From JAKLHL01 sp964411885 (GTDB lineage Bacteria; Bdellovibrionota; JAFGOL01): a DNA stretch of 64,000 nt. Where the stretch lies: contig CAYPMK010000002.1 of assembly GCA_964411885.1 (NCBI GenBank), forward strand, positions 7,127 through 71,126, read 5' to 3'. Of the stretch, positions 38,239-46,833 are shown in pieces. The translations under genes were made by a program, and so were the position numbers. Each line of letters begins with the position of its first letter. Positions within the stretch are counted from its first letter, which is position 1. The notes beneath the pieces are model-generated. The model searched no databases. It was not told the DNA's origin and saw only the letters and a list, made by a program, of their open reading frames with translations.

Positions 38239-40167
38239 ATGTTAAGAACACTTATAATAGCTCATTTTGCTCTTACGATCACAAATATCAATGCAGGAGA
38301 TTCTATGAAGAACTTTATTTGTTTTAAGGATTATCCCAACGTAGCTAGCTCAAAGATAAAACAACAAACGCTAACTAACAAACTGCCAGAATGGGATCTT
38401 GGTTTTCTGTACAGCAACTATAACGACAAAAAGATCTTTACAGATCTTAACCGTTCAGAAAAAGAATCTCTTAATTTCAAGAAAAAATATCAAGCAAGTT
38501 TAGAGAAAGAAAGTCTTAACAGTAAGCAAATACTTAAAGCTATAAAGGAATATGAGGACATCTGGCAAGAAGCTGTGTTGCCTGTAGGATACCTTTCTAA
38601 CACATATAACGTTAATTTGGATAATGAAAAATTAAAGGCATTGAACGGAAAAGCAGAAATAATAATGGCCAAAATAGCAAAAAACCTGTCTTTCTTTGAG
38701 AACACATTGGCAAGAACAAGCGATAATTATAAAAAAACAGTATTGGCATCAAAAGACTTAGATACATATAGAAATTTCATAAACAAAGTATCTGAAACAA
38801 AAAAACACCTATTAAGCAACGAATTAGAAGAATTAATAATAGAAAAAGACATAAATGGTAGCTCTGCGTGGTCTAATTTCAGAAAAATATTTGAATCAAA
38901 GTACACCTTTGATTTTAAAGGCCCAGACGATAAAAAAGAAAGGAAATATAGTTTAACAGAACTGGTTAATCTTTTAGAGAATAAGAATAGAAAAGTACGT
39001 CAAGATGCCGCAAAAACATTCTTAACAAGGTTCGGTCAGGATTCTTACGTATACGCACACATATACAATTCAATAATACAAGACATGGTCTTAATAGAAA
39101 AAGGACGTCGTGGTTATGACCCAATGATAAACCTAAGAAATCAAGGCAGTCAACTAGACAACAAGATTGTTTCCTCTATGCATAAGGCTATAACTAAAAA
39201 CTTCAAACTTGCTCAAAGATATTGGAAGCTAAAAGCAAAAATACTCGGCATCAAGGATTTTAATAATGCAGACGTTTACGCCCCTTATACCTCTGATAAA
39301 GTAAAACATAAAAACCACAGCTATAAAGAAGCGATGGAAATGCTACAGGCTACTTTTGATGAGTTCTATGGACCTTTTGGTGCTGCATTCCAAAACATGT
39401 ATAGATGCGGTCTTGTGCATGCAACCTTGTCTAACAACAAAAGAGGTGGAGCATACTGTGATTCTTTCGGTAAAGGAAAACCTCCCGTAGTACTTATAAA
39501 CTATCAAGGCAATGTAGAGGATATCTCCACTATAGCGCACGAAGGAGGACACTGGGTCCACTTTCTTTTGATAGCAGAAAATCAGGGCTTAATAAATTCT
39601 AACGTGCCGATGGCAACAGCAGAAACAGCATCTGTATTCAATGAAATGTTACTTGCTTCAAAACTCATAAAAGAGAATCGCAGCAAGGATCCAGAAGAAC
39701 TGCGGGCCTTTATTATGGGAAAACTAGATAGAATAATAGCAACTGTCTTTAGACAAACTGCATTCAGTAATTTTGAACAGGCTGTATTCAAAGCTAGTGA
39801 AAATGGACCATTAACACCAGAACAGTTCAGCGATATATTTGTACAAGAATATGGCAAACTATTTGGCAACGCCGTAAAAATGACCCCAGAATTCAGGTAC
39901 GAATGGGCAAGGATACCTCACTTCATGAGACCATTCTATGTTTATGCATATGCTTTTGGTGAACTTGCAACAATAGCTTTGTATCAAGACTACCTTGATA
40001 ACAAAAAAACATTCCCACAAAAATATATGGATTTCCTTGCTCTTGGTTCTACACTCCCACCAAAAGAACAGTTCAAGACCATGGGGATAGACCTTGAGGA
40101 CCAATCCACTTGGAATAAAGGATTTAAATACATAGAGTCACTAATTAACGAGGTAGAAAAACTTTAA
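38239..40167 (+). CDS. pepF: M3 family oligoendopeptidase F
   Basis: This 642-residue zinc metallopeptidase has the M3 motif IAHEGGHWVHF (HEGGH) at ~residue 434 with the downstream Glu ligand in TAETASVFNEM. N-terminal helices match PepF (WDLGFLYSNYNDKK). It cleaves short peptides. A hydrophobic N-terminus (residues 1-20) may be a signal peptide, which would place it in the periplasm and is unusual for PepF; the alternative start at MKNFICF (residue 23) would remove it. GGAG eight bases before 38239 favours the longer form. The 3' end overlaps the MscS gene by 23 bp. Confidence 0.9.
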   Translation: MLRTLIIAHFALTITNINAGDSMKNFICFKDYPNVASSKIKQQTLTNKLPEWDLGFLYSNYNDKKIFTDLNRSEKESLNFKKKYQASLEKESLNSKQILKAIKEYEDIWQEAVLPVGYLSNTYNVNLDNEKLKALNGKAEIIMAKIAKNLSFFENTLARTSDNYKKTVLASKDLDTYRNFINKVSETKKHLLSNELEELIIEKDINGSSAWSNFRKIFESKYTFDFKGPDDKKERKYSLTELVNLLENKNRKVRQDAAKTFLTRFGQDSYVYAHIYNSIIQDMVLIEKGRRGYDPMINLRNQGSQLDNKIVSSMHKAITKNFKLAQRYWKLKAKILGIKDFNNADVYAPYTSDKVKHKNHSYKEAMEMLQATFDEFYGPFGAAFQNMYRCGLVHATLSNNKRGGAYCDSFGKGKPPVVLINYQGNVEDISTIAHEGGHWVHFLLIAENQGLINSNVPMATAETASVFNEMLLASKLIKENRSKDPEELRAFIMGKLDRIIATVFRQTAFSNFEQAVFKASENGPLTPEQFSDIFVQEYGKLFGNAVKMTPEFRYEWARIPHFMRPFYVYAYAFGELATIALYQDYLDNKKTFPQKYMDFLALGSTLPPKEQFKTMGIDLEDQSTWNKGFKYIESLINEVEKL

Positions 40168-41788
40168 GTTGTTCAAAAGCTATTTCATATTTGTTCTTTG
40201 TACATATCTCAACAATAGAGCTTTGTACTAGACCAAGAATTTGTTTATATTTACTAGCAAGAGCACCATCAAAATGGATCTCAAAACCAATATCGAGGCT
40301 GTGAGTGGCTGCTTTTGCAAAATATACATTAACATCCTTTAACGCTTTTTTATCTTTAACTAGTCCTTTTGCTACAAGACCATTTATAGAAGTGCTAAAC
40401 ACCTCAACTATATCCGTCATTTGTTTTTGATGTTTATAATCTAAACCTATGCTGTGCTCTACAACAAAACCACTAGAAAGATTTTGTGGCCTTAAAGAAA
40501 GATAATCCTGTGTCCTATAAAAAGCTGGTGTAACGCCATTCACTTCAACTATAACTTGTTCTGGCGTTTGTGTGGCTACCTTGCCATATATACCGTCAGA
40601 CAATATGACCCAATCTCCTTTCTTTGTAGGAAACAAAGGATCATCTTTGTGCATCTTTCTTGAACTAAGCTCCATTAACTTTGTTATATCTACGTTCATT
40701 ACACCACCCTCTAAGAATTCATTCTCTAGGATGGTGTTCATGCGTATCTTTTTAACTCTCCAAGGACAACCTTCATAAACTATTCTTTGTCCTGCTTTTA
40801 TTGTACCAAGACCAAGCATTAGTTTAATCGCATCCATAAACCTAACCACAAGATGTTTTAATGACCAGATTATCCCAACCAACAAAAGCAAGAAAAAAGT
40901 AAACAAAAACCAATCATCAAGTATATAAAGGCTGAAAAGACCTGCCAGAATACCAATAACTATCGTCATAAGGCCATATAACGACTCTATCGGTTTTGAT
41001 ATAAAGTGAAATCGTGAAACATAAAGATAAGGTTTTAATATGAACTTTTCTATAGCGAACAGTAAGAGTAATACCACAAGTGTCGTTAAGAACGCTATTA
41101 AAAGATTCTCTCCTTTATTAGAGAAAAAATCCCTGAGTATTTCTTCTGCAGATTGTACAAAAGATTTATTGCTTTTTAATTCCTCTTCTAATTGATCCTG
41201 TAATATACCGTGTCTAAAATTAATATCAGACCTGTACTTCACTACTTTTAACTTAGCATCTGAGAGTTTTTGTTTAAGATCTTCCTTTTCTGCACTCTCT
41301 AAAAGATATTCAATACTTTCGATTCCTTTGTCTGCTTGTTTTAACTTTGAATTTAGAGAGGCTATTTGTGCTTTAAGCCTTTCTATCCTTCTTGGTCTTT
41401 CACTTGCACGCTTAAGGCTACTTACCAAAGGTGTTACAACATCTTGAAAATCATCTAACAAACTTTTGCTTTGTGCAGACGACAGTTCTTGAGATTCGAA
41501 CAAAGAAACATCTGCGGCATAGTCTATAAAATCCTTTTCTGCTATTTCAAGTCTATTCCTTAGATCTGCTATTTCCATACTAAGATAGTGAACTCTCTGT
41601 GGAGTTGTATCTTGTTTTATTTGGGCTTCTTTTTCTGTAATATCAGACTTTATTGAGTCTATTAGACTTTGTAGATACTCTACTCTCTCATAACGTTCAG
41701 CGTCTGACCTTAATTGAGTAGACATAGCAACGTCACTGATAAATAAAAGCAAGACCACAAAAAAATATTTAATAATTTTCTTTTTCAT
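40145..41788 (-). CDS. MscS-family mechanosensitive channel with periplasmic coiled coil
   Basis: This 547-residue protein has a signal peptide (1-23), a ~200-residue periplasmic coiled-coil region (several Leu/Lys/Glu heptads), three to four membrane helices (~225-325) and a cytoplasmic MscS beta domain (GTIKAGQRIVYEGCPWRVKK, MNVDITKLMELS). The C-terminal domain is ferredoxin-like. It resembles MscK/YbdG-type channels that release solutes under hypo-osmotic stress. Confidence 0.8.
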   Translation of the reverse strand: MKKKIIKYFFVVLLLFISDVAMSTQLRSDAERYERVEYLQSLIDSIKSDITEKEAQIKQDTTPQRVHYLSMEIADLRNRLEIAEKDFIDYAADVSLFESQELSSAQSKSLLDDFQDVVTPLVSSLKRASERPRRIERLKAQIASLNSKLKQADKGIESIEYLLESAEKEDLKQKLSDAKLKVVKYRSDINFRHGILQDQLEEELKSNKSFVQSAEEILRDFFSNKGENLLIAFLTTLVVLLLLFAIEKFILKPYLYVSRFHFISKPIESLYGLMTIVIGILAGLFSLYILDDWFLFTFFLLLLVGIIWSLKHLVVRFMDAIKLMLGLGTIKAGQRIVYEGCPWRVKKIRMNTILENEFLEGGVMNVDITKLMELSSRKMHKDDPLFPTKKGDWVILSDGIYGKVATQTPEQVIVEVNGVTPAFYRTQDYLSLRPQNLSSGFVVEHSIGLDYKHQKQMTDIVEVFSTSINGLVAKGLVKDKKALKDVNVYFAKAATHSLDIGFEIHFDGALASKYKQILGLVQSSIVEICTKNKYEIAFEQLKVFLPR

Positions 41789-41827
41789 AACTTTAAGTTA
41801 TAGTTTAAATCATCAAAGGAGTAAACC

Positions 41828-43461
41828 ATGAATAAGAAGGTCCTTTCTAATTTAAGAGAGTTAATGTCTGAAAATAAAATAGATGCTTATTTAACTGTAT
41901 CAACAGATCCACATCAAAGCGAATACATCCCCCCATTCTGGCTAAGAAACAAGTTCCTTACAGGGTTTACCGGTATTTATTGTAGAACAGTTGTAACAAA
42001 GAAGAAGGCAATGTTGTGGACAGATGGCAAAGAGGCTATAAAAGTAAAAAAAGAACTAAAGAACTCTTTGTTCAAGTATCAGGTAAAAACCTTGGTAACT
42101 GCAGACCTTAATGACGAAATAACATGGATATCAAAAGAACTTAAAAACGGTGGAACCATCGGCGTAGATCCAAGGATAATGACCATAGCTCAAATGGAAT
42201 CACTTAAAGACTTGGTAGCAAAACAAAAAAATCTATCCATAAAATACGTGGAAAATAACTTAATAGATGAAGTTTGGGAAGAAAGACCATCAATGCCTAA
42301 AAGTCCTGTAATAATAAGAAATAAAAAACTAGAAAAAACATCTGTAGGAAAAAAGCTAAAAACAATAGCAAAAGAACTAAAAAAATCTGCTTGTGACCTT
42401 CATATAGTGTCTAACCTAGAATCAATAGCAAGATCTCTGAATGCAAGAGCTACTGATGTAGAATATAATCCACTTGTGATCTCATATCTTGTTGTTGGAA
42501 CAAAAAATTCATATTGGTTCATAGATAAAGACAGAATAGCGCCTGAGTATAAAAAGTTATTACCAAGCAATCTCAAACTACTACCATATGATAGTTTTGC
42601 AAAAGAACTCGAATCATTGTCTGTATCAAAGACCGTAATGATAGACAAAAATGAAGTCTCTCAGTGGGTGTTAAACCATATACATCCGAGTGCAAAAATA
42701 CGATACCAAACTTCTCCTATAACTAAAATGAAGGCTATAAAGAATAGTTTTGAGATTAAAATGATGTCCAACGCTTGTCTAAGGGACAGTCTNNNNNNNN
42801 NNNNNNNNNNNNNNNNNNNNNNNNNNNNNNNNNNNNNNNNNNNNNNNNNNNNNNNNNNNNNNNNNNNNNNNNNNNNNNNNNNNNNNNNNNNNCAGATGGT
42901 ACTACAGATGCAACAAGAACCTTCACCGTAGGTAAAGTAAAATCAAAAGTAAAACAAGATTACACGAGGGTGTTAAAAGGACATCTTGCTCTTAACATGT
43001 TAAAATTCCCCGCTGGAACCAAAGGCTATCATGTTGATGCACTAGCAAGACAATTCCTTTGGGAAGCAGGTCTAAACTATTCTCATGGAACTGGACACGG
43101 CGTTGGTTATGTAACAAGTGTTCATGAAACAGCTGGGTTTGGTATAACACCACTAAGACCAATGAACATAGATGAAGGAATGGTCTTTTCTAACGAGCCT
43201 GGCTACTATAAAGAAGGTCACTATGGTATCAGAATAGAGAACATGGTCTTTGTTGAAAAACACAAGGACAAATTCCTAAAATTATCACAAATGACCTATT
43301 GTCCTTATGAGAGAGAATTAATAGACATAAAAATGCTAGACCAAAAAGAGCTGGATTGGATAAATAAATATCACAAGATCGTTCTTAAAAAGCTAAAACC
43401 AATGATAAAAGACCGCGTCATGCTTGACTGGCTTAAAAAAGCCTGCGCACCAATTATCTAG
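41828..43461 (+). CDS. Xaa-Pro aminopeptidase (M24B), interrupted by gap
   Basis: The N-terminal creatinase-like domains (RELMSENKIDAYLTVSTDPHQ; TDGKEAIKV) precede the gap at 42793. The M24 catalytic part follows it with DGTTDATRTF (metal Asp), LKGHLALN, SHGTGHGVGYVTSVHE (metal His) and NEPGYYKEGHYGIRIEN (Glu ligands). The two halves are in different frames, so the gap is not 100 bp; the family alignment implies ~250-270 bp missing. AAAGGAG precedes the ATG. The enzyme removes N-terminal residues before proline. Confidence 0.9.
42793..42892. other. assembly gap (100 N)
   Basis: This is a placeholder gap inside the Xaa-Pro aminopeptidase gene; the flanking frames do not match across 100 bp. 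Confidence 0.99.
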
Positions 43462-43702
43462 TTCTTAGCTGTGATTCGTGGTCCTTTATGAACTTTCTAA
43501 GATCATCAAGTTTTGCAAAAAGTCTTTCCCACTGCTCTTTATAAAGAGTAACAGGGAATCTTCCTAAACCATAAACAGAAAGAGCACCCTTGGCACTTAC
43601 CTTGAAATAGATCTCTCCACTAGTTTTCTTTTTTGTCTTAAGGTTCTCGTTCTCAGCCTTAAGTCTTTCGATCTCTTCCATCAAAGTTTTTTCGTCAGCC
43701 AT
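43454..43702 (-). CDS. small coiled-coil protein with conserved beta motif
   Basis: This 82-residue protein has an N-terminal coiled coil (EEIERLKAENENLKTKKK), a beta motif (VSAKGALSVYGLGRFPVTLY) and a helix (KEQWERLFAKLDDLRKFI). From memory, this KGxxSVYGxGRFPVTLY motif recurs in small proteins of unrelated bacteria, but its function is not known to me. AAGGAGAG before the ATG at 43702 sets the start. The gene is divergent from dapB. Confidence 0.65.
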   Translation of the reverse strand: MADEKTLMEEIERLKAENENLKTKKKTSGEIYFKVSAKGALSVYGLGRFPVTLYKEQWERLFAKLDDLRKFIKDHESQLRTR

Positions 43703-43717
43703 TTTTACTCTCCTTAG

Positions 43718-43740
43718 TATTGCTATTAGCATTAGCAATA
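43718..43740 (+). terminator. AT-rich hairpin with T run
   Basis: TATTGCTA pairs perfectly with TAGCAATA around a 7-base loop and is followed by TTTTT on the plus strand. It may end read-through from the upstream aminopeptidase or shield dapB. Confidence 0.35.
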
Positions 43741-43769
43741 TTTTTATTACTAGCATTGGTATTATAGCA

Positions 43770-43775
43770 TATAAT
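43770..43775 (+). promoter_or_regulatory. -10 element immediately before dapB
   Basis: A perfect TATAAT ends seven bases before the dapB ATG at 43783, which would put the transcription start at or next to the initiation codon. No Shine-Dalgarno sequence is present. Confidence 0.55.
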
Positions 43776-43782
43776 AGGCCAC

Positions 43783-44475
43783 ATGAGAACAGCTATAATA
43801 GGTTATGGGCGCATGGGTCAAGGAATAGAACGGCTTTTAGGTCAAGAGCATCAGCTATTATTCATTGTGGACCCAAAGAAAGACCCCAATATAAAAACAA
43901 ATGTAATAGTTTTTAATAAAATAGCTGAAGTAGATCCTGCTTTATTGAATGAAGTAGATGTGTTTTTTGAGTTCACCACACCAGATTCTGCACTCAGTAA
44001 TATAAAAGAACTTATAAAAATAAAACCAGATGCAAAAATAATCTGTGGTACTACAAGTTGGGACACCAAAGAATTAGAAAAAATATTAAATAATAAAAAA
44101 GCAAGCCTACTTATAAGCTCTAATTTTTCTATCGGTGTAAAAGCAATAAGACCTTGTCTAAAAGAGATAAGTTCTAATCTTAATAAAAAAGGATTTAAAG
44201 TTGAACTCACAGATCTCCATCATAAACACAAAAAGGATAGTCCAAGTGGAACAGCAAAAATGCTCGCCAAAATAATAGAGGACGAAGGCTTTATTTGTCC
44301 TATTAATAGCATAAGAGAAAATGAACACGTGGGCACGCACACAATAAGGTTTGAATCAGATTTTGAGGTAATAGAAATAAAACATGAAGCAAAGAACAGA
44401 GACGTATTTTGTATAGGAGCAATACGAGCTGCAGAATGGCTTAAAGACCAAGTATCTTGTTTATACTCTTTATAA
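43783..44475 (+). CDS. dapB: 4-hydroxy-tetrahydrodipicolinate reductase
   Basis: This 230-residue enzyme of lysine/diaminopimelate synthesis has the NAD(P) loop IIGYGRMGQGIE, FEFTTPDSAL, ICGTTSW, SSNFSIGV and the catalytic LHHKHKKDSPSGTA. It supplies meso-DAP for peptidoglycan. No other dap genes lie in the window. The 3' end overlaps the convergent receiver gene by 35 bp. Confidence 0.95.
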   Translation: MRTAIIGYGRMGQGIERLLGQEHQLLFIVDPKKDPNIKTNVIVFNKIAEVDPALLNEVDVFFEFTTPDSALSNIKELIKIKPDAKIICGTTSWDTKELEKILNNKKASLLISSNFSIGVKAIRPCLKEISSNLNKKGFKVELTDLHHKHKKDSPSGTAKMLAKIIEDEGFICPINSIRENEHVGTHTIRFESDFEVIEIKHEAKNRDVFCIGAIRAAEWLKDQVSCLYSL

Positions 44476-44812
44476 ATTCCTCTGGCGCACAATACTTTTC
44501 TATAAAACCATTTATCTGGCTATTGTCCTTTATCTTTGATCGGTCATAAGAACTATATGCTACTATTGGAAGTTCTTTTTTAGATTTATTTTTTCTAATG
44601 ATTTCCAAAAGGTCAAAGCCATCAATATCCGGCATACTTAGGTCCAAAAGGATAAGATCAAAATTTTCTTTACCTAAAAATTCAAGTGCTTCAAACCAAC
44701 TAGCAGATTCTGTTACCTTAAAATTATTTGTCTCTAATATTTTTTTAGCTATCGCCCTGTCATCCATTGAATCATCTATTATCATTATGTGTTTTTTAGT
44801 TTGTTCTTGCAT
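44441..44812 (-). CDS. single-domain response regulator
   Basis: This 123-residue CheY-like receiver has IMIIDDSMDDR (acidic pair), the phospho-acceptor Asp in LILLDLSMPDIDG, Ser in VAYSSYD and Lys in GFIEKYCAP. There is no output domain. It closely resembles the neighbouring receiver and the receiver at the C-terminus of the hybrid kinase (shared pattern: GW/SWxEA, LLEIIR, LPxxxYSS). GGGGAGG lies before the ATG. It is a likely phosphorelay intermediate or phosphate sink. Confidence 0.85.
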   Translation of the reverse strand: MQEQTKKHIMIIDDSMDDRAIAKKILETNNFKVTESASWFEALEFLGKENFDLILLDLSMPDIDGFDLLEIIRKNKSKKELPIVAYSSYDRSKIKDNSQINGFIEKYCAPEEFIKSINKILGL

Positions 44813-44914
44813 TTATAAGACCTCCCCACAGGATAAGAGCCTTTATCACTGACATCTTTATACACTAATCTAACATATTATTATAATTATGTCTTTATAT
44901 CTGTAGTTTGGATA

Positions 44915-45295
44915 TTACTGCACAGAAAAGATCTTTTTGATCTGGGATACAAGTTCTTTTGGAGAGGAATATTTACTAACAAAACCATCTGGCTTATATA
45001 GAGAAACCTCATCCTCGTTCTTTGGCGCAGAGGAATAAACTATAACCGGAAGCTCTTTATTGTCTTTTTCACGTCTTATTACGCCTAAAAGCTCATACCC
45101 ACTAAGATCTGGCATCCTTAGGTCCAAAAGTACAAGATCTATTTTTTTAGTTTTGATAAGAAAAATTGCCTCTTTCCAGCCAGAAGCCTCTTCAACCACA
45201 AAAGAATCTTTTTCCAATATTTTCCTTACAAGACGTCTATCGTCCTCATAATCATCAACTATCAAAATAACCTTGTTTGCATCTTTAGAAGTCAT
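44915..45295 (-). CDS. single-domain response regulator, sigma-54 promoter
   Basis: This 126-residue receiver has VILIVDDYEDDRR, the phospho-acceptor Asp in LVLLDLRMPDLSG, VIVYSSAP and the Lys in GFVSKYSSP. It resembles the 44441 protein and the hybrid-kinase receiver. GGAGGGC precedes the ATG, and a sigma-54-type promoter lies 29-44 bases upstream. It is divergent from the NtrC-type regulator, sharing its intergenic region. Confidence 0.87.
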   Translation of the reverse strand: MTSKDANKVILIVDDYEDDRRLVRKILEKDSFVVEEASGWKEAIFLIKTKKIDLVLLDLRMPDLSGYELLGVIRREKDNKELPVIVYSSAPKNEDEVSLYKPDGFVSKYSSPKELVSQIKKIFSVQ

Positions 45296-45323
45296 ATTAT
45301 GCCCTCCAGCACAAATAAGTAGT

Positions 45324-45339
45324 TGCAGAAACTATGCCA
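45324..45339 (-). promoter_or_regulatory. sigma-54 (-24/-12) promoter for receiver gene
   Basis: On the minus strand the sequence is TGGCATAGTTTCTGCA, with GG and GC at the exact -24/-12 spacing; it matches TGGCA and TGCA of the consensus. The predicted start is ~18 bases before the gene at 45295. Confidence 0.65.
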
Positions 45340-45395
45340 AAACAAAAAACTTCTTAAATACTTATACTTATATAGATACCTATAATATTAATATG

Positions 45396-45424
45396 TTCAA
45401 AATTGTCTTATCATGTCCTATAAT
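45396..45424 (+). promoter_or_regulatory. sigma-70-type promoter of the NtrC-like gene
   Basis: A weak TTCAAA (45396-45401) and a perfect TATAAT (45419-45424) are 17 bp apart. The -10 overlaps the TGTCCTAT half-site at 45414-45421, suggesting autoregulation. Confidence 0.5.
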
Positions 45425-45431
45425 ACTGACA
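45404..45431. promoter_or_regulatory. TGTC(T/C)TAT half-sites, putative regulator binding site
   Basis: TGTCTTAT (45404-45411) and TGTCCTAT (45414-45421) are spaced one helical turn apart, followed by CTGACA (inverted TGTC). They are 65-95 bp upstream of the receiver-gene sigma-54 promoter, a normal enhancer distance. Confidence 0.5.
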
Positions 45432-45468
45432 AATCAGGCTATAAAGACTTAAAACAATGGAGGCCTCT

Positions 45469-46833
45469 TTGAAACAAGTAAGAATAATGATGATTGATGA
45501 TGATAAGGATTTTTGTGAATTACTTTCAAGATCTTTACAAAAAAAAGGAGCACAAACATATTGTCAATTTGATTCTCTATCTTTAACAAAAAATGTGAAC
45601 GACTTTAATCCAAACATAGTGCTTCTTGATGTAATGTTGCCAGATAAATCTGGGATAGAACTATTATCTGATATTAGAAGAATAAAACAGGATATCCCTA
45701 TAATAATGATTAGCAACCGTGAAGATACAAAAATGATAGTTGCCTCAATGAAGGCTGGTGCATCTGACTACATACCTAAAACAGCAGACGTAGATGAACT
45801 TTGGGAAAAAATAAAAAAACTCCATGACATCCAATTTCAAAAAGAAGTAGAGGGTAAAATCCAAAAGACCTCTTCCATAATAGGCGAAAGTTACCTAGTA
45901 AAAAATCTTTTAAAACTCATCAATCAAGTCGCTCAAAGTGAAGCTCCTGTATTTCTAAGAGGAGAAAGTGGAACAGGCAAAAGCTTGATAGCAGAAGCTA
46001 TACATCAGGCAAGTCCACGTCGTGACGGCCCTTTTATAACAATAAATTGTCCTGCAATACCAAGTACACTAATAGAGAGTGAGTTGTTCGGTCATGAGAA
46101 AGGTTCCTTTACTGGTGCTATAAAAACAAAAGAAGGAAAATTTGAGCTTGCAGAGAATGGTACTGTCTTTTTAGACGAGATAGGTGATCTTTCCATAGAC
46201 CTTCAAGTTAAAATACTCAGAGTAATACAAAACAAGGAATTTGAAAGAGTAGGTGGATTAAAAACGATAAAGACCAATGCAAGATTGATAGCGGCCACCA
46301 ATTCTAACGTCGAAAAAGCAGTACAAGAAGGAAGATTTAGAGAAGATCTTTATTACAGGTTGAATGTTCTACCTATGTACATACCATCACTAAGAGAAAG
46401 AAAAGACGACATCCATGTGCTTGTAAAACATTTTCTCGAGATCTGTTCAAAACGAGAGAATAAGAATTTTATGCCTATATCTGAAGACATAATAAATGTA
46501 CTTAATGAATACTCGTGGCCGGGCAATATAAGAGAATTAGAGAATATTGTAGAAAGGGCTGTTATATTAGGCAAAGAACCAGAACTTAAATTAAGTGATT
46601 TTTCTATAAATAAAGGCTTCCAACAGCAACAGACCTTATTAAGCACACCAACGATAGAAACCAGAATTAATGAACAAGCTGTAACCTCACTACGAGATAT
46701 AGAGTATAAAAATCTAATGGATGCGCTTCAAAAGACCTCTGGCAATATAAGTAAAACAGCAAAGATACTTGGCATGTCAAGAGACACCCTATATAGAAAA
46801 ATGAAAAAGTATGGCATAGGGTTAAAAAATTAA
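45469..46833 (+). CDS. NtrC-family sigma-54-dependent response regulator
   Basis: This protein has three domains: a receiver (MMIDDDKDF, Asp in IVLLDVMLPDKSG, Lys in YIPKTAD), an AAA+ domain (GESGTGKSLIAEAIH Walker A, GSFTGA loop replacing GAFTGA, VFLDEIGDL Walker B, REDLYYRLNVLP) and a Fis-type HTH (GNISKTAKILGMSRDTLYRK). It activates sigma-54 promoters when phosphorylated. A GGAGG lies five bases before a TTG at 45469; the ATG at 45457 overlaps that ribosome site, so TTG is preferred (454 residues). It converges on the hybrid kinase with a four-bp overlap. Confidence 0.92.
   Translation: MKQVRIMMIDDDKDFCELLSRSLQKKGAQTYCQFDSLSLTKNVNDFNPNIVLLDVMLPDKSGIELLSDIRRIKQDIPIIMISNREDTKMIVASMKAGASDYIPKTADVDELWEKIKKLHDIQFQKEVEGKIQKTSSIIGESYLVKNLLKLINQVAQSEAPVFLRGESGTGKSLIAEAIHQASPRRDGPFITINCPAIPSTLIESELFGHEKGSFTGAIKTKEGKFELAENGTVFLDEIGDLSIDLQVKILRVIQNKEFERVGGLKTIKTNARLIAATNSNVEKAVQEGRFREDLYYRLNVLPMYIPSLRERKDDIHVLVKHFLEICSKRENKNFMPISEDIINVLNEYSWPGNIRELENIVERAVILGKEPELKLSDFSINKGFQQQQTLLSTPTIETRINEQAVTSLRDIEYKNLMDALQKTSGNISKTAKILGMSRDTLYRKMKKYGIGLKN

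Noticed and set aside
44809..44824. Sigma-54-like GG/GC spacing before the 44441 receiver gene
   Set aside because: The -12 GC falls in the start codon and the GG is part of the GGGGAGG ribosome site, so it cannot be a promoter for this gene.
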